A stretch of 64,000 nt of DNA from an uncultured Eggerthellaceae bacterium (GTDB lineage: Bacteria; Actinomycetota; Coriobacteriia; Coriobacteriales; Eggerthellaceae). Within the stretch, counting starts at the first letter, position 1, and each line of letters opens with the position of its first letter. The position numbers and the translations under genes were made by a program. Under the pieces are notes generated by a model. That model was given only the letters and a program-made list of their open reading frames with translations. It had not been told where the DNA came from and searched no databases. The stretch lies in NCBI GenBank assembly GCA_934617425.1, contig CAKTUD010000001.1, positions 1 to 64,000 on the forward strand, in the 5' to 3' direction. Shown here piece by piece: positions 52,533 through 59,982 of this stretch.

Positions 52533-54398
52533 CTAGAAGTCGAACTTCGAACGGGTCTCGTCGGCAACCTCGCGCTGGTCGTCGCTCAAAAAGCCGTAGC
52601 AATCGCAACGCAGGCAGCGACCGCATTCCTGCGCGGCCTCCTCGGGAGACATGTCAACTTCGACGTACTCGAAATCGTTCTTGCGCTCAAACGCCGGACG
52701 CTCGCTGATCTCGACGCGACCGGTGGGCGTGCGATTGTTTGCGTTGGGCTCGGGAGTTTCGACGCCGCAATCAAGAACATGGTCGAAACCCAGATAGGCA
52801 TCGATGTTGTATGCGGCAGTCTTGCCGGCACCGATGGCACGAATCGCGGTCTTAGGGCCGGTCTGGCAGTCGCCACCGACGAACAAACCGGGAAGATCGC
52901 CCTTAGCCTCCAGATAATCGTTGGCCTCGAAGTTGGCGCGACGCGAAACAGCCATGCCGAAGTTGGCAAACGGCTCGGAAACGATAGCCTGGCCAACAGC
53001 GATAAGGACGATGTCGGCGGGAATCTTGATTTGAGGCTTCGCAGCGTTAACCGGAGCCGGGCGGCCGCGATCAACCGGGCCGATATACTGCGGCTGAGCG
53101 ATAACGTAACGAGCATGCCCGCCTTCGTCTGTTTCGATGGCAACAGGCGCTTCGAGCATCATGAGCTCGACGCCTTCGGCTGCAGCCGAATCGATCTCAG
53201 CATCAAGTGCGGTCATGTCCTCACGACGGCGACGATAAACGACCGAAACCTGCTTGGCGCCAGCGCGAACCGCAGTGCGTGCGCAGTCCATGGCAACGTT
53301 GCCGCCGCCGATAACGGCGACGCTTTGACCGGTGAAATCGGGATAGTCGTCATCGCCGATCTTGCCAAGGATATCGACAGCCGAGAAAACGCCCTCGGAA
53401 TCGATGCCGTCCATCTTGAGCATCTTGCCCGAGTGGGCGCCAATGGCCACATACACCGCGTCGTACTCGTCGTAGATGGCGCGCATCTTCTCTTCGTCCA
53501 CGTAGCACTCGGTCTCGACCTCGATGTTGCCGACGGAGAGGATAGCGTTGATGTCCTCATCCAAACGATGGCGCGGGAAACGATAAGCGGGAATGCCGTA
53601 GCGGGTCATGCCGCCAAGCTTCTTGTGCATTTCGAACACCTTGACGGAGTGACCCATCAAAGCCAAGAAGTAAGCGCAGGTCATGCCAGAAGGACCGCCG
53701 CCGATGACGGCGATGCGCTTGCCCGTGTCGGCAAGACGCGCAGGGGCCTCGACGGTGTCGGCGGCACGCTGATCGACAGCGAACTTCTTAATGCCGCGAA
53801 TGTTGACCGGCGCATCGATGATGGTGCGGCGGCAACGGCGCTCGCAAGGATGCTCGCAGATAAGCGCGCACGCCGTCGGGAACGGGTTGTCGCGACGGAT
53901 CATGTTGATGGCGCCTGCGTAGTCGCCTTTGGCAGTGAGCGCGATGTATGCCGGGATGTTCACATGAGCCGGGCACAGCGTCTCGCACGGAACACGACGA
54001 TAGTCGGCGTGGCTGCACTTCTTGTTGGCAATGTGATTCTCAAACTCGGCCGCAAACGTGTCGAGATACGAAAGCGCGATATTGCCAGCGTTGTAGCCTA
54101 CCGCGCAATCGGAAAGTTCGGCAGCCATCTTCGCGTAGGCCTTGAACTCCTCGAGATCTTTCTCGGTCGCCTTGAAGTCGATCATCTTTTGCAAAAGACC
54201 GACCATCAAAGGAATGCCGTGATAGCACGGAACGCACTTGCTGCACGACTGCGTCGTTGTCTGGTACAGCTGCGCAAGCAGCACCTCCAACGGGCAAGAA
54301 TCTGGCGACGTGGCCTGAAGGCTTCTTTTGTAGTCTTCGACAAAAGAAGTGGTGCGGTCCTCGTCGACACCAGGAACACTGATAGTGAGCCGGCTCAT
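52533..54398 (-). CDS. GltD/NfnB-like FAD/NAD(P) oxidoreductase with N-terminal NuoF-type Fe-S domain
   Basis: A 621-residue flavoprotein heading the hydrogenase operon. Domains in order: NADH_4Fe-4S-like helical domain (about 40-135, with CSKCVPCYHG, as at the NuoF C-terminus); a GltD/DPYD-type double Fe-S domain (about 140-210, with PCETLCPAHV and CEHPCERRCRR); an FAD-binding Rossmann motif VIGGGPSGMTC; an NAD(P)-binding VIGGGNVAMDC; an FAD-closing GLFVGGDCQTGPKT; and a C-terminal Cys group CGRCLRCDC. The architecture resembles the flavoprotein of purine- and formate-linked complexes (AegA/YgfT) with an extra NuoF-like domain. It likely exchanges electrons between NAD(P)H and the ferredoxin subunits. 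Cofactor preference (NADH or NADPH) is not determined. Confidence 0.88.
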   Translation of the reverse strand: MSRLTISVPGVDEDRTTSFVEDYKRSLQATSPDSCPLEVLLAQLYQTTTQSCSKCVPCYHGIPLMVGLLQKMIDFKATEKDLEEFKAYAKMAAELSDCAVGYNAGNIALSYLDTFAAEFENHIANKKCSHADYRRVPCETLCPAHVNIPAYIALTAKGDYAGAINMIRRDNPFPTACALICEHPCERRCRRTIIDAPVNIRGIKKFAVDQRAADTVEAPARLADTGKRIAVIGGGPSGMTCAYFLALMGHSVKVFEMHKKLGGMTRYGIPAYRFPRHRLDEDINAILSVGNIEVETECYVDEEKMRAIYDEYDAVYVAIGAHSGKMLKMDGIDSEGVFSAVDILGKIGDDDYPDFTGQSVAVIGGGNVAMDCARTAVRAGAKQVSVVYRRRREDMTALDAEIDSAAAEGVELMMLEAPVAIETDEGGHARYVIAQPQYIGPVDRGRPAPVNAAKPQIKIPADIVLIAVGQAIVSEPFANFGMAVSRRANFEANDYLEAKGDLPGLFVGGDCQTGPKTAIRAIGAGKTAAYNIDAYLGFDHVLDCGVETPEPNANNRTPTGRVEISERPAFERKNDFEYVEVDMSPEEAAQECGRCLRCDCYGFLSDDQREVADETRSKFDF

Positions 54399-54439
54399 TT
54401 CACCCTCCCCATATTAAATATGTTCAAATCCCTCACCGT

Positions 54440-54468
54440 TGCATATTCGCTGGGAAGCGGTTTGACAA
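54440..54468 (-). promoter_or_regulatory. Candidate promoter of the hydrogenase operon
   Basis: TTGTCA (54463-54468) and TATGCA (54440-54445) on minus are 17 bases apart. A leader of about 33 bases would follow, including TTTGAACATATTTAAT, a loose dyad. GGGGAGGG precedes the first ATG. The -10 is not consensus, so confidence is moderate. Confidence 0.5.
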
Positions 54469-54633
54469 CGGCCCTTTCTGTTTTATTCCCTCGGAGACAT
54501 AAATTTGCCACAGGGATTCTACGCCAACAAGCACAATTCGAAATTCGGGATGCAGAAGCCGCAAAAGGTATCCGCACGATGCCCTTTGCCAACCTTGCGC
54601 CCTAAATCCCACTTATCGGGTAGACGTGCAACG

Positions 54634-55419
54634 TTATACCAATCCGAAAAGATTGTTTGTTGCAAAAACGAGAACAAACCAGATGGGCGGCACGAAAAGC
54701 GCGGGCAAAAGGTTCATCGATTTGATCTCTTTCAATTCGAGAAGAGAAAGCCCGCTGGTAACGATCAGAAACCCGCCCACGATTGAGATCTCGACCATGA
54801 GGCCGCCCGACAAAAGCGGCGCCAAAAAGCTGGCACCAAGAAAGATCGAACCCTGCCATACAAATAGCACGGCGGCCGCAAACGCGATGCCCATCCCAAA
54901 GGTAGAGGCGAGCGCCATCGATGTGACGAAATCGAGCGTGGCGTTGGTGAACAAAAACGTGTGGTCGCCGTAAAGCGCAGCGTTGATGGGGCCGAGGATG
55001 GAAAGGGTCCCCACACAAAAAAGCATGATGGCGGTGGAAAGGCCATTCGCAAGATCGGAGCGCGAAGCCACCACCGAATGCCCACTCGACTCGGAGGAGT
55101 TGCCGGCGGGTTCTTCGTCCGCAAGGCGACCATCCGCAGGCAAAGCTTTTTGCCGCTTGTCAACAGCGCGTTTGAAGCGTCCGTCGAGGTCGAGCGCGGT
55201 TCCCACCACCCCGCCTATAGCCAAGCTGGCAATGAACAGCACCGGATAGGCGCTATTCGGCATGTTATGCACCACGGCGTTGAGCCCGATGCCCAAACAG
55301 GCAAGACCCAACGCCGCGAAAAGGATGTCTTTGTATTTTGAGCCGAGGGCATCGCCTACGGTGCCGCCAATAAAACTGCCTACGATAATGGCTATGGTAT
55401 TGGCGACTGTTCCGATCAC
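54634..55419 (-). CDS. DUF554 membrane protein
   Basis: A 261-residue protein with about six membrane segments, beginning GTG-coded MIGTVANTIAIIVGSFIGG, the recurring DUF554 N-terminus. It also has GDHTFLFTNATLDFVTSMALASTFG and a charged central loop (about 75-125). The molecular function of DUF554 is unknown; a transport role is suspected. The GTG start overlaps the MetE-like stop (GTGA) and has GAGGAAG upstream, so the two are cotranscribed. A longer frame to 55527 would lie inside the neighbour. Confidence 0.8.
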   Translation of the reverse strand: MIGTVANTIAIIVGSFIGGTVGDALGSKYKDILFAALGLACLGIGLNAVVHNMPNSAYPVLFIASLAIGGVVGTALDLDGRFKRAVDKRQKALPADGRLADEEPAGNSSESSGHSVVASRSDLANGLSTAIMLFCVGTLSILGPINAALYGDHTFLFTNATLDFVTSMALASTFGMGIAFAAAVLFVWQGSIFLGASFLAPLLSGGLMVEISIVGGFLIVTSGLSLLELKEIKSMNLLPALFVPPIWFVLVFATNNLFGLV

Positions 55420-56552
55420 GCTTCCTCGCCCCACACTTCCTCGGCGATTTCGCGCACCAGCGCAACCTTCGCCCATTGCTCGTCTTCGGTCAGCTTGTTG
55501 CCGATCTCGCAGCTTGCGAAACCGCATTGCGGCGACAAGTATAGCCTGTCAAGCGGAATGTACTTTTCCGCCTCGTGGATACGTGCGATAACCGCATCTT
55601 TGTTCTCGAGCTCGGGGCTCTTCGTGGTGATAAGGCCTAGGACCACCTTTTTGTCACCCGAAACCTTGGCCAGCGGCTCAAAACCACCCGAGCGCTCATC
55701 GTCGTATTCGAGATAGTAAGCGTCGACGTTTTCACTGGTGAACAGCGGATCGGCAACCGAATCGTAAGCGCCGCTCGAAAAGAAGGTGGAGTGATAGTTG
55801 CCGCGGCATGCATGCGTGTTGATGGCAAGGTCGTCGCCCGGCTTGGAAGCGATGACGCGGTTGTTGATGTCGACCAAGACATCCATGTACTCGCGCAGCT
55901 CTTCCTTGGTGGAAAGACCGGTGAGCTGCTTGGCCATGTCGGCGTTCACGAAACCGCCCCACGTGCAATCGTCAAGCTGCAGGTTGCGCCCGCCAGCTGC
56001 GTAGAATTCGGCAACGAACTCGGAGTAAGCAGCCACTACGTCATCTGCAAAGGCTTCCTTGGTTCCGTAGATGCTAAGCGTGTTGGCAAGCTCTTGCGCA
56101 CCGGTGAACTGCGCGTAGAACTGACCCGGCGACGGAATGGTGAGCTTGGCGACGGTGTTCTCGTCTTCCTGCGCCTGCACGAACTTAAAGTGCTCGATGA
56201 AGGGATGATTTTTGGCAGAGAGCTTGCCCTCGATGGTCACGTCGTCGATGGCCGCAGCTTCGCCCTCGAAGGTGGTGTTGCCCGTGGCGGACTTCACACG
56301 GCGAACGCCCTCGACGCCCCACATGAAATCGAGATGCCAGGTAAGGCGGCGGAACTCGCCGTCAGTGATGCAGTGCAAGCCGGCCTGCTTCTGCTTGGCG
56401 ATAAGGTCGAGAATCGCGCGATCCTCGGTTTCCTTAAGCTCGGCTTCGGAAAGCTCGCCGCGCTCGAAAGCGGCACGGGCGGTGCGCAGATAGTCGGGAC
56501 GCAGGAAGCTGCCCACAACATCGTAGCGATAAGGCGCGTTGTGCTTGGTCAT
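55416..56552 (-). CDS. MetE C-terminal-like cobalamin-independent methionine synthase family (YxjG-like)
   Basis: A 378-residue protein made only of the MetE catalytic barrel, without the MetE N-terminal domain. It shows the opening VGSFLRP, zinc ligands in NTHACRGN (His and Cys) and PQCGFASCE, and LQLDDCTWGGF as the substrate-binding block. Such single-domain homologues (YxjG/YxjH, MesD-like) methylate homocysteine or related thiols from a methyl donor that is often not methyl-THF-triglutamate. Upstream (56669-56689) is a perfect dyad. It heads a two-gene unit with DUF554. Confidence 0.85.
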   Translation of the reverse strand: MTKHNAPYRYDVVGSFLRPDYLRTARAAFERGELSEAELKETEDRAILDLIAKQKQAGLHCITDGEFRRLTWHLDFMWGVEGVRRVKSATGNTTFEGEAAAIDDVTIEGKLSAKNHPFIEHFKFVQAQEDENTVAKLTIPSPGQFYAQFTGAQELANTLSIYGTKEAFADDVVAAYSEFVAEFYAAGGRNLQLDDCTWGGFVNADMAKQLTGLSTKEELREYMDVLVDINNRVIASKPGDDLAINTHACRGNYHSTFFSSGAYDSVADPLFTSENVDAYYLEYDDERSGGFEPLAKVSGDKKVVLGLITTKSPELENKDAVIARIHEAEKYIPLDRLYLSPQCGFASCEIGNKLTEDEQWAKVALVREIAEEVWGEEA

Positions 56553-56668
56553 CGTTTTCTCCTTGAAGATTCGAGCGGCAACGCAAGCTGCCGCAAGGTT
56601 CCATTGGTTTCACCTGTTGCAGATTAACAGCATCCACAAGCAACGTGAAGAATGCGTTATCGATGCTG

Positions 56669-56689
56669 CACTATCGCCACAATCGATAG
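56669..56689. promoter_or_regulatory. Perfect inverted repeat upstream of the MetE-like gene
   Basis: ACTATCG and CGATAGT arms of 7 bp with a 7-base spacer lie about 115 bases before the MetE-like start. A further TTATCGAT lies just closer to the gene. ATCG...CGAT with this spacing is compatible with a LysR-type regulator site, but no regulator gene is adjacent. Confidence 0.4.
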
Positions 56690-56762
56690 TTGGGCTATCC
56701 GTGTTAGATATTTAGCCAACGCAAGACGAAAACGAAACGCGATCATCCGCCAACCGACGCAT

Positions 56763-58496
56763 TTATCGAAGAAGGCCATTCTTTCCGAGATAATCGGCAA
56801 ACGTCTCGATTATCTTATCCGTACGAGCCTCTATATCCTTTTCAGTGAAATCATCTTTATCTGCAGCGAGGCGTTTAAGCTCGATAATCTCGGTGCCACC
56901 TCTCTTCTTGCCGGAATCATCCGTGTACCCCTCATAGTGCTTTCGCTTATCAGGAAATTTATAATCAGCAGCACGGATGTTCACGCGCTTCTCAAGAAGG
57001 GCCTTGTTGCCCAATGCCTCAAGGTTCGCGCGATTGTCGAGGGGGCTTATTTCGTTGCGTTTCTTTGCATATATGTGCTCGATCTCAAGACTTGCATCCA
57101 AACCCAAAAGAGGTTGCGCCGGATCGTTGAAAGCCCACCACGTCAATACCGACTTGGTGACCGGGCGAATGTTGGTAAACACATACGCGCGGAAACGCTC
57201 GATTATGCCCACACGGTCAAAACGATATCCTGAAAATTCGACCGGCCTACCCTCTACAATGTTTATCAGCTCGGGATAAACAGGGGCGCGCAACGAATTC
57301 ACGCCGGGACGCTCTATTGCATAAGCCAGAACAAATGCAGTAATCAAATCAAGGAACTCGCAAAACGCACCCTGCTCCAAAGTGCCCTCGCTGTCGCGAT
57401 TGGCCAAAAACCAAGTGCTTACAAGATAGGTCCACATGCTATTCGGAGCATAATTCAACACAAACAACCGTCGCAAAACAGCATCGGAAAAGCCTTCTTG
57501 GGCATCCACCCTTTCCCAAAAAGCAAGGAGGGACTCAAGATCTTCGAGTATTTTTCCATCCTTGAGCATAGCGTATCCATCGACACTGAAAAAGTCGCGC
57601 AAAGAAGCCGTCGTAGTGTTGTATATGCCCTTCTTAGCGCGACGATAATACATGTAACGAGTAAATAACTCATCCATAGGCGTTCCATGCCACGGATGAA
57701 AAATTTTGTTTGCTCCTTCTTCGAGCTTTTTCCAGCGCTTAACGAAATCATCCTTTACGCCCATGCCTGAATAATATTTGTAAAGCTGACTTTTGAAGAT
57801 ATCGGCATCAGAAAGCGGCAAACCGCGGTCGTTCAGCGTCGAGAAAATACGCAACGCTGTGTCTTGAGATTCAGCTTCGATCGGCAAGAGGATGACATTG
57901 TTGATGAGGCGCGTTGCCATATAAGCCGTATAAGTCGAGAATTCGCTTACCAACCATTCGATTTTCGTTTGAAAAAAGGTGAAGTTCTTTGCATATACGC
58001 TTTTCCACCCGCTGCCGATGACACCAGTTCGAAGAATCTCCAAAAATTCGTTCTTGTCCTTGTCCGAAGCAACCTCTGAATCAATCTTCAGCAGCTCCAT
58101 ATTTGGCTTATCGAACTCATCAGTCTTCCAAATACAGCGCGCAATCGCTTCACGCATCGTCGTCGACGGACCGTCCTGCATCTTGGTGAACTTATCGTAG
58201 AAGGCACGCAGCAACAGCATAGTGGTGGTCAAGCGCTGTTGACCATCGATTATCTCCAGTTGGCCACGCTCGTTTTTAAAAGTGACGATGGGGCCAAGGA
58301 AATATTCGTCTGATTTATCGTCGAATTTCTCGTAGTTGTTGTCTGGAAAAGCGAACGTGAACAAATCATCCCAGAGAGTGGCGCATTCGTCCTCGCCCCA
58401 AGCATAAGGTCGCTGATAGTCGGGGATGAGAAAATCCGCCTTCTTGTCCGTAAGAAGCTCGCGAATTGATTTCTGATCGATATTCAGTTTCGACAT
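56763..58496 (-). CDS. GmrSD-like DUF262/DUF1524 nuclease (predicted phage or foreign-DNA defence)
   Basis: A 577-residue single-chain protein. The N-terminal DUF262 (GmrS-like) domain has the conserved YQRPYAWGEDE and IIDGQQRLTT motifs (about residues 28-100). The C-terminal DUF1524 (GmrD-like) domain has the HNH-type core IEHIYAKK (around residue 470), then LGNKALLEKRVN and FPDKRKHYEG. Family members form type IV restriction systems against modified DNA, or other nucleotide-dependent antiphage nucleases. It stands alone: no methyltransferase or toxin partner. More AT-rich and Lys-rich than its neighbours, which suggests horizontal acquisition. The ATG has GGAGG upstream. Confidence 0.88.
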   Translation of the reverse strand: MSKLNIDQKSIRELLTDKKADFLIPDYQRPYAWGEDECATLWDDLFTFAFPDNNYEKFDDKSDEYFLGPIVTFKNERGQLEIIDGQQRLTTTMLLLRAFYDKFTKMQDGPSTTMREAIARCIWKTDEFDKPNMELLKIDSEVASDKDKNEFLEILRTGVIGSGWKSVYAKNFTFFQTKIEWLVSEFSTYTAYMATRLINNVILLPIEAESQDTALRIFSTLNDRGLPLSDADIFKSQLYKYYSGMGVKDDFVKRWKKLEEGANKIFHPWHGTPMDELFTRYMYYRRAKKGIYNTTTASLRDFFSVDGYAMLKDGKILEDLESLLAFWERVDAQEGFSDAVLRRLFVLNYAPNSMWTYLVSTWFLANRDSEGTLEQGAFCEFLDLITAFVLAYAIERPGVNSLRAPVYPELINIVEGRPVEFSGYRFDRVGIIERFRAYVFTNIRPVTKSVLTWWAFNDPAQPLLGLDASLEIEHIYAKKRNEISPLDNRANLEALGNKALLEKRVNIRAADYKFPDKRKHYEGYTDDSGKKRGGTEIIELKRLAADKDDFTEKDIEARTDKIIETFADYLGKNGLLR

Positions 58497-58560
58497 GCAA
58501 AACCTCCAAACAAACGCCGGACCACTTTCGCTGGATTATGCATCAAGAAAAAATCCGTCT

Positions 58561-58579
58561 CATTAGCTGCGAGCTAATG
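58561..58579. repeat. Perfect 19-bp dyad in the divergent gap
   Basis: CATTAGCT and AGCTAATG arms of 8 bp flank GCG. It lies between the GmrSD-like gene (minus) and the membrane protein gene (plus) and may be an operator. No T-run follows on either strand. Confidence 0.5.
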
Positions 58580-58656
58580 AAAGTAGGGTGTCGTTTCCCT
58601 AACATCGAAAGCGTTTTACCACTCTACCCCCCCGAAAAGAAAAAGGAAGGACCATC

Positions 58657-59406
58657 ATGGCCGAAAACGAAACCGAAAAGCCCCAACAGGCAAAACCGAA
58701 ATCAGCTATGGGCATAACCTCTTTGGTTCTCGGCATCATCGCCCTGCTCACATCGTTTCTGCCCATCATCAATAACTTCTCCGCGCTGCTTGCATTGCTT
58801 GGCACCATCTTCGGCATCGTCGGCGTAGTCACCACCGCAAAAGGAAAGAAATCCGGCAAGGGCCTTGCCATCGCTGCGCTTGTCGTGAACGTTATCGCTT
58901 TCGTCATCGTCTTGACAACCCAAAGTGCTTACAGCGCAGCGATAAAGGATGCCACAAGTCCCAACATGCAAGTATCTAGCAGCTCTGCAGCAGCATCGGC
59001 GCAGACAAGTGCATCTTCGTCTTCCGCCGAAACATCTACCGAAAACATGCCGCTCGGAGCTACCGCCACTTCAAAAGACGGCCTCGCCGTTACGGTCGTC
59101 AGTGTCGAACCGGGCGTTGCAAAGTATGGCGATGGTACAGCAACGGCAGTTACCGTCTCTTACCAGAACAACGGCGACGAGCAAGCGTCTTTCAACGTGT
59201 TCGACTGGAAAGCGGAAGATTCCCAGGGCGCACAGAGGTCGGCAACCGCAATCGCAAAAAATAGTCAAAACAAACTTGATTCCGGAACTCTTGCCGCAGG
59301 CGGAAATCTAACAGGAACGATTTACTTCGACGGAGATATAACCAAGGTAATTTACGAAAATGCTTTCTGGGGCCGCAACAGCAACGTATCCTGGAACGCA
59401 GCCTAA
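58657..59406 (+). CDS. Membrane protein with DUF4190-like and DUF4352-like domains
   Basis: A 249-residue product. After a polar 18-residue N-terminus, two membrane segments with Gly-rich turns (about 18-90, LGIIALLTSFLP and AIAALVVNVIAFVIVL) follow the DUF4190 layout. A Ser/Ala/Thr linker (about 105-135) follows, then a beta-rich domain (about 135-249) with the DUF4352 pattern (VTVSYQNNGDEQASF and a SGTLAAGG strand). DUF4352 domains are typically extracytoplasmic. GGAAGGACC precedes the ATG. It begins the three-gene plus-strand group with the HTH protein and kinase. Confidence 0.8.
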   Translation: MAENETEKPQQAKPKSAMGITSLVLGIIALLTSFLPIINNFSALLALLGTIFGIVGVVTTAKGKKSGKGLAIAALVVNVIAFVIVLTTQSAYSAAIKDATSPNMQVSSSSAAASAQTSASSSSAETSTENMPLGATATSKDGLAVTVVSVEPGVAKYGDGTATAVTVSYQNNGDEQASFNVFDWKAEDSQGAQRSATAIAKNSQNKLDSGTLAAGGNLTGTIYFDGDITKVIYENAFWGRNSNVSWNAA

Positions 59407-59521
59407 TCGATAATCGAGCCGCATGGAAGGGTGCGCAGCTAGCAAGCAGCGCACCCTCGCCTTTTCTGCTACCATGAGCGAGAAATCCAAACCCGCAAAA
59501 CGCAAAAGGAGGAAGCGGCGC

Positions 59522-59941
59522 GTGAAAGAGCCTTTGACCGAAGAGCTTCTTAACGAGCTGCTTGGCTCATCAAGCCCCGTCGCCTTTGCGAACAAGCACA
59601 AGATCGGACAGGTGAAACTCCCCGACTATCTGCAGCGTCTTCTCGACGAAAAGGGGCTCGAACGCGCTGCCGTGGTGCGCGAAGCGGGTATCAACAGCAC
59701 CTTTGGATACCAGATATTCACCGGAGCGCGCAACGCATCGCGCAACAAGCTGCTGCAAATCGCCTTCGCCATGAAACTCAACCTCGCAGAAACCAACCGC
59801 CTGCTGCAGGCCGGCGGCGTAAATCCGCTTTATTGCAAAAACCGCCGCGATGCGATCATCATATTCTGCATCGACCATGCGCAAACGCTGCAGCAAACCG
59901 ACGAAGAGCTTTATCGCTTTGGCGAAGAAACCATTTGCTAA
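59522..59941 (+). CDS. HTH (XRE-type) protein upstream of a Ser/Thr kinase
   Basis: A 139-residue protein with an XRE-like helix-turn-helix (about 40-100, GYQIFTGARNASRNKLLQIA), in which the recognition helix region resembles lambda-type HTH proteins, followed by a short C-terminal region with a single CID segment. A longer frame to ATG 59474 adds a basic KPAKRKRRKRR stretch but lacks a ribosome binding site. GTG at 59522 lies nine bases after AAAGGAGG, the better start. It lies 41 bases before the kinase gene. The pairing suggests that the kinase regulates or is regulated by it, which is inferred. Confidence 0.8.
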   Translation: MKEPLTEELLNELLGSSSPVAFANKHKIGQVKLPDYLQRLLDEKGLERAAVVREAGINSTFGYQIFTGARNASRNKLLQIAFAMKLNLAETNRLLQAGGVNPLYCKNRRDAIIIFCIDHAQTLQQTDEELYRFGEETIC

Positions 59942-59982
59942 ACTGCACCGTCGCAAGCCGCGACAGCTGATACCATTAAGTT

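Noticed and set aside
54399..54470. GTTCAAATCCC near 54423, similar to a tRNA T-loop
   Set aside because: No acceptor stem, D-arm or anticodon arm can be built around it; a tRNA gene is not supported.
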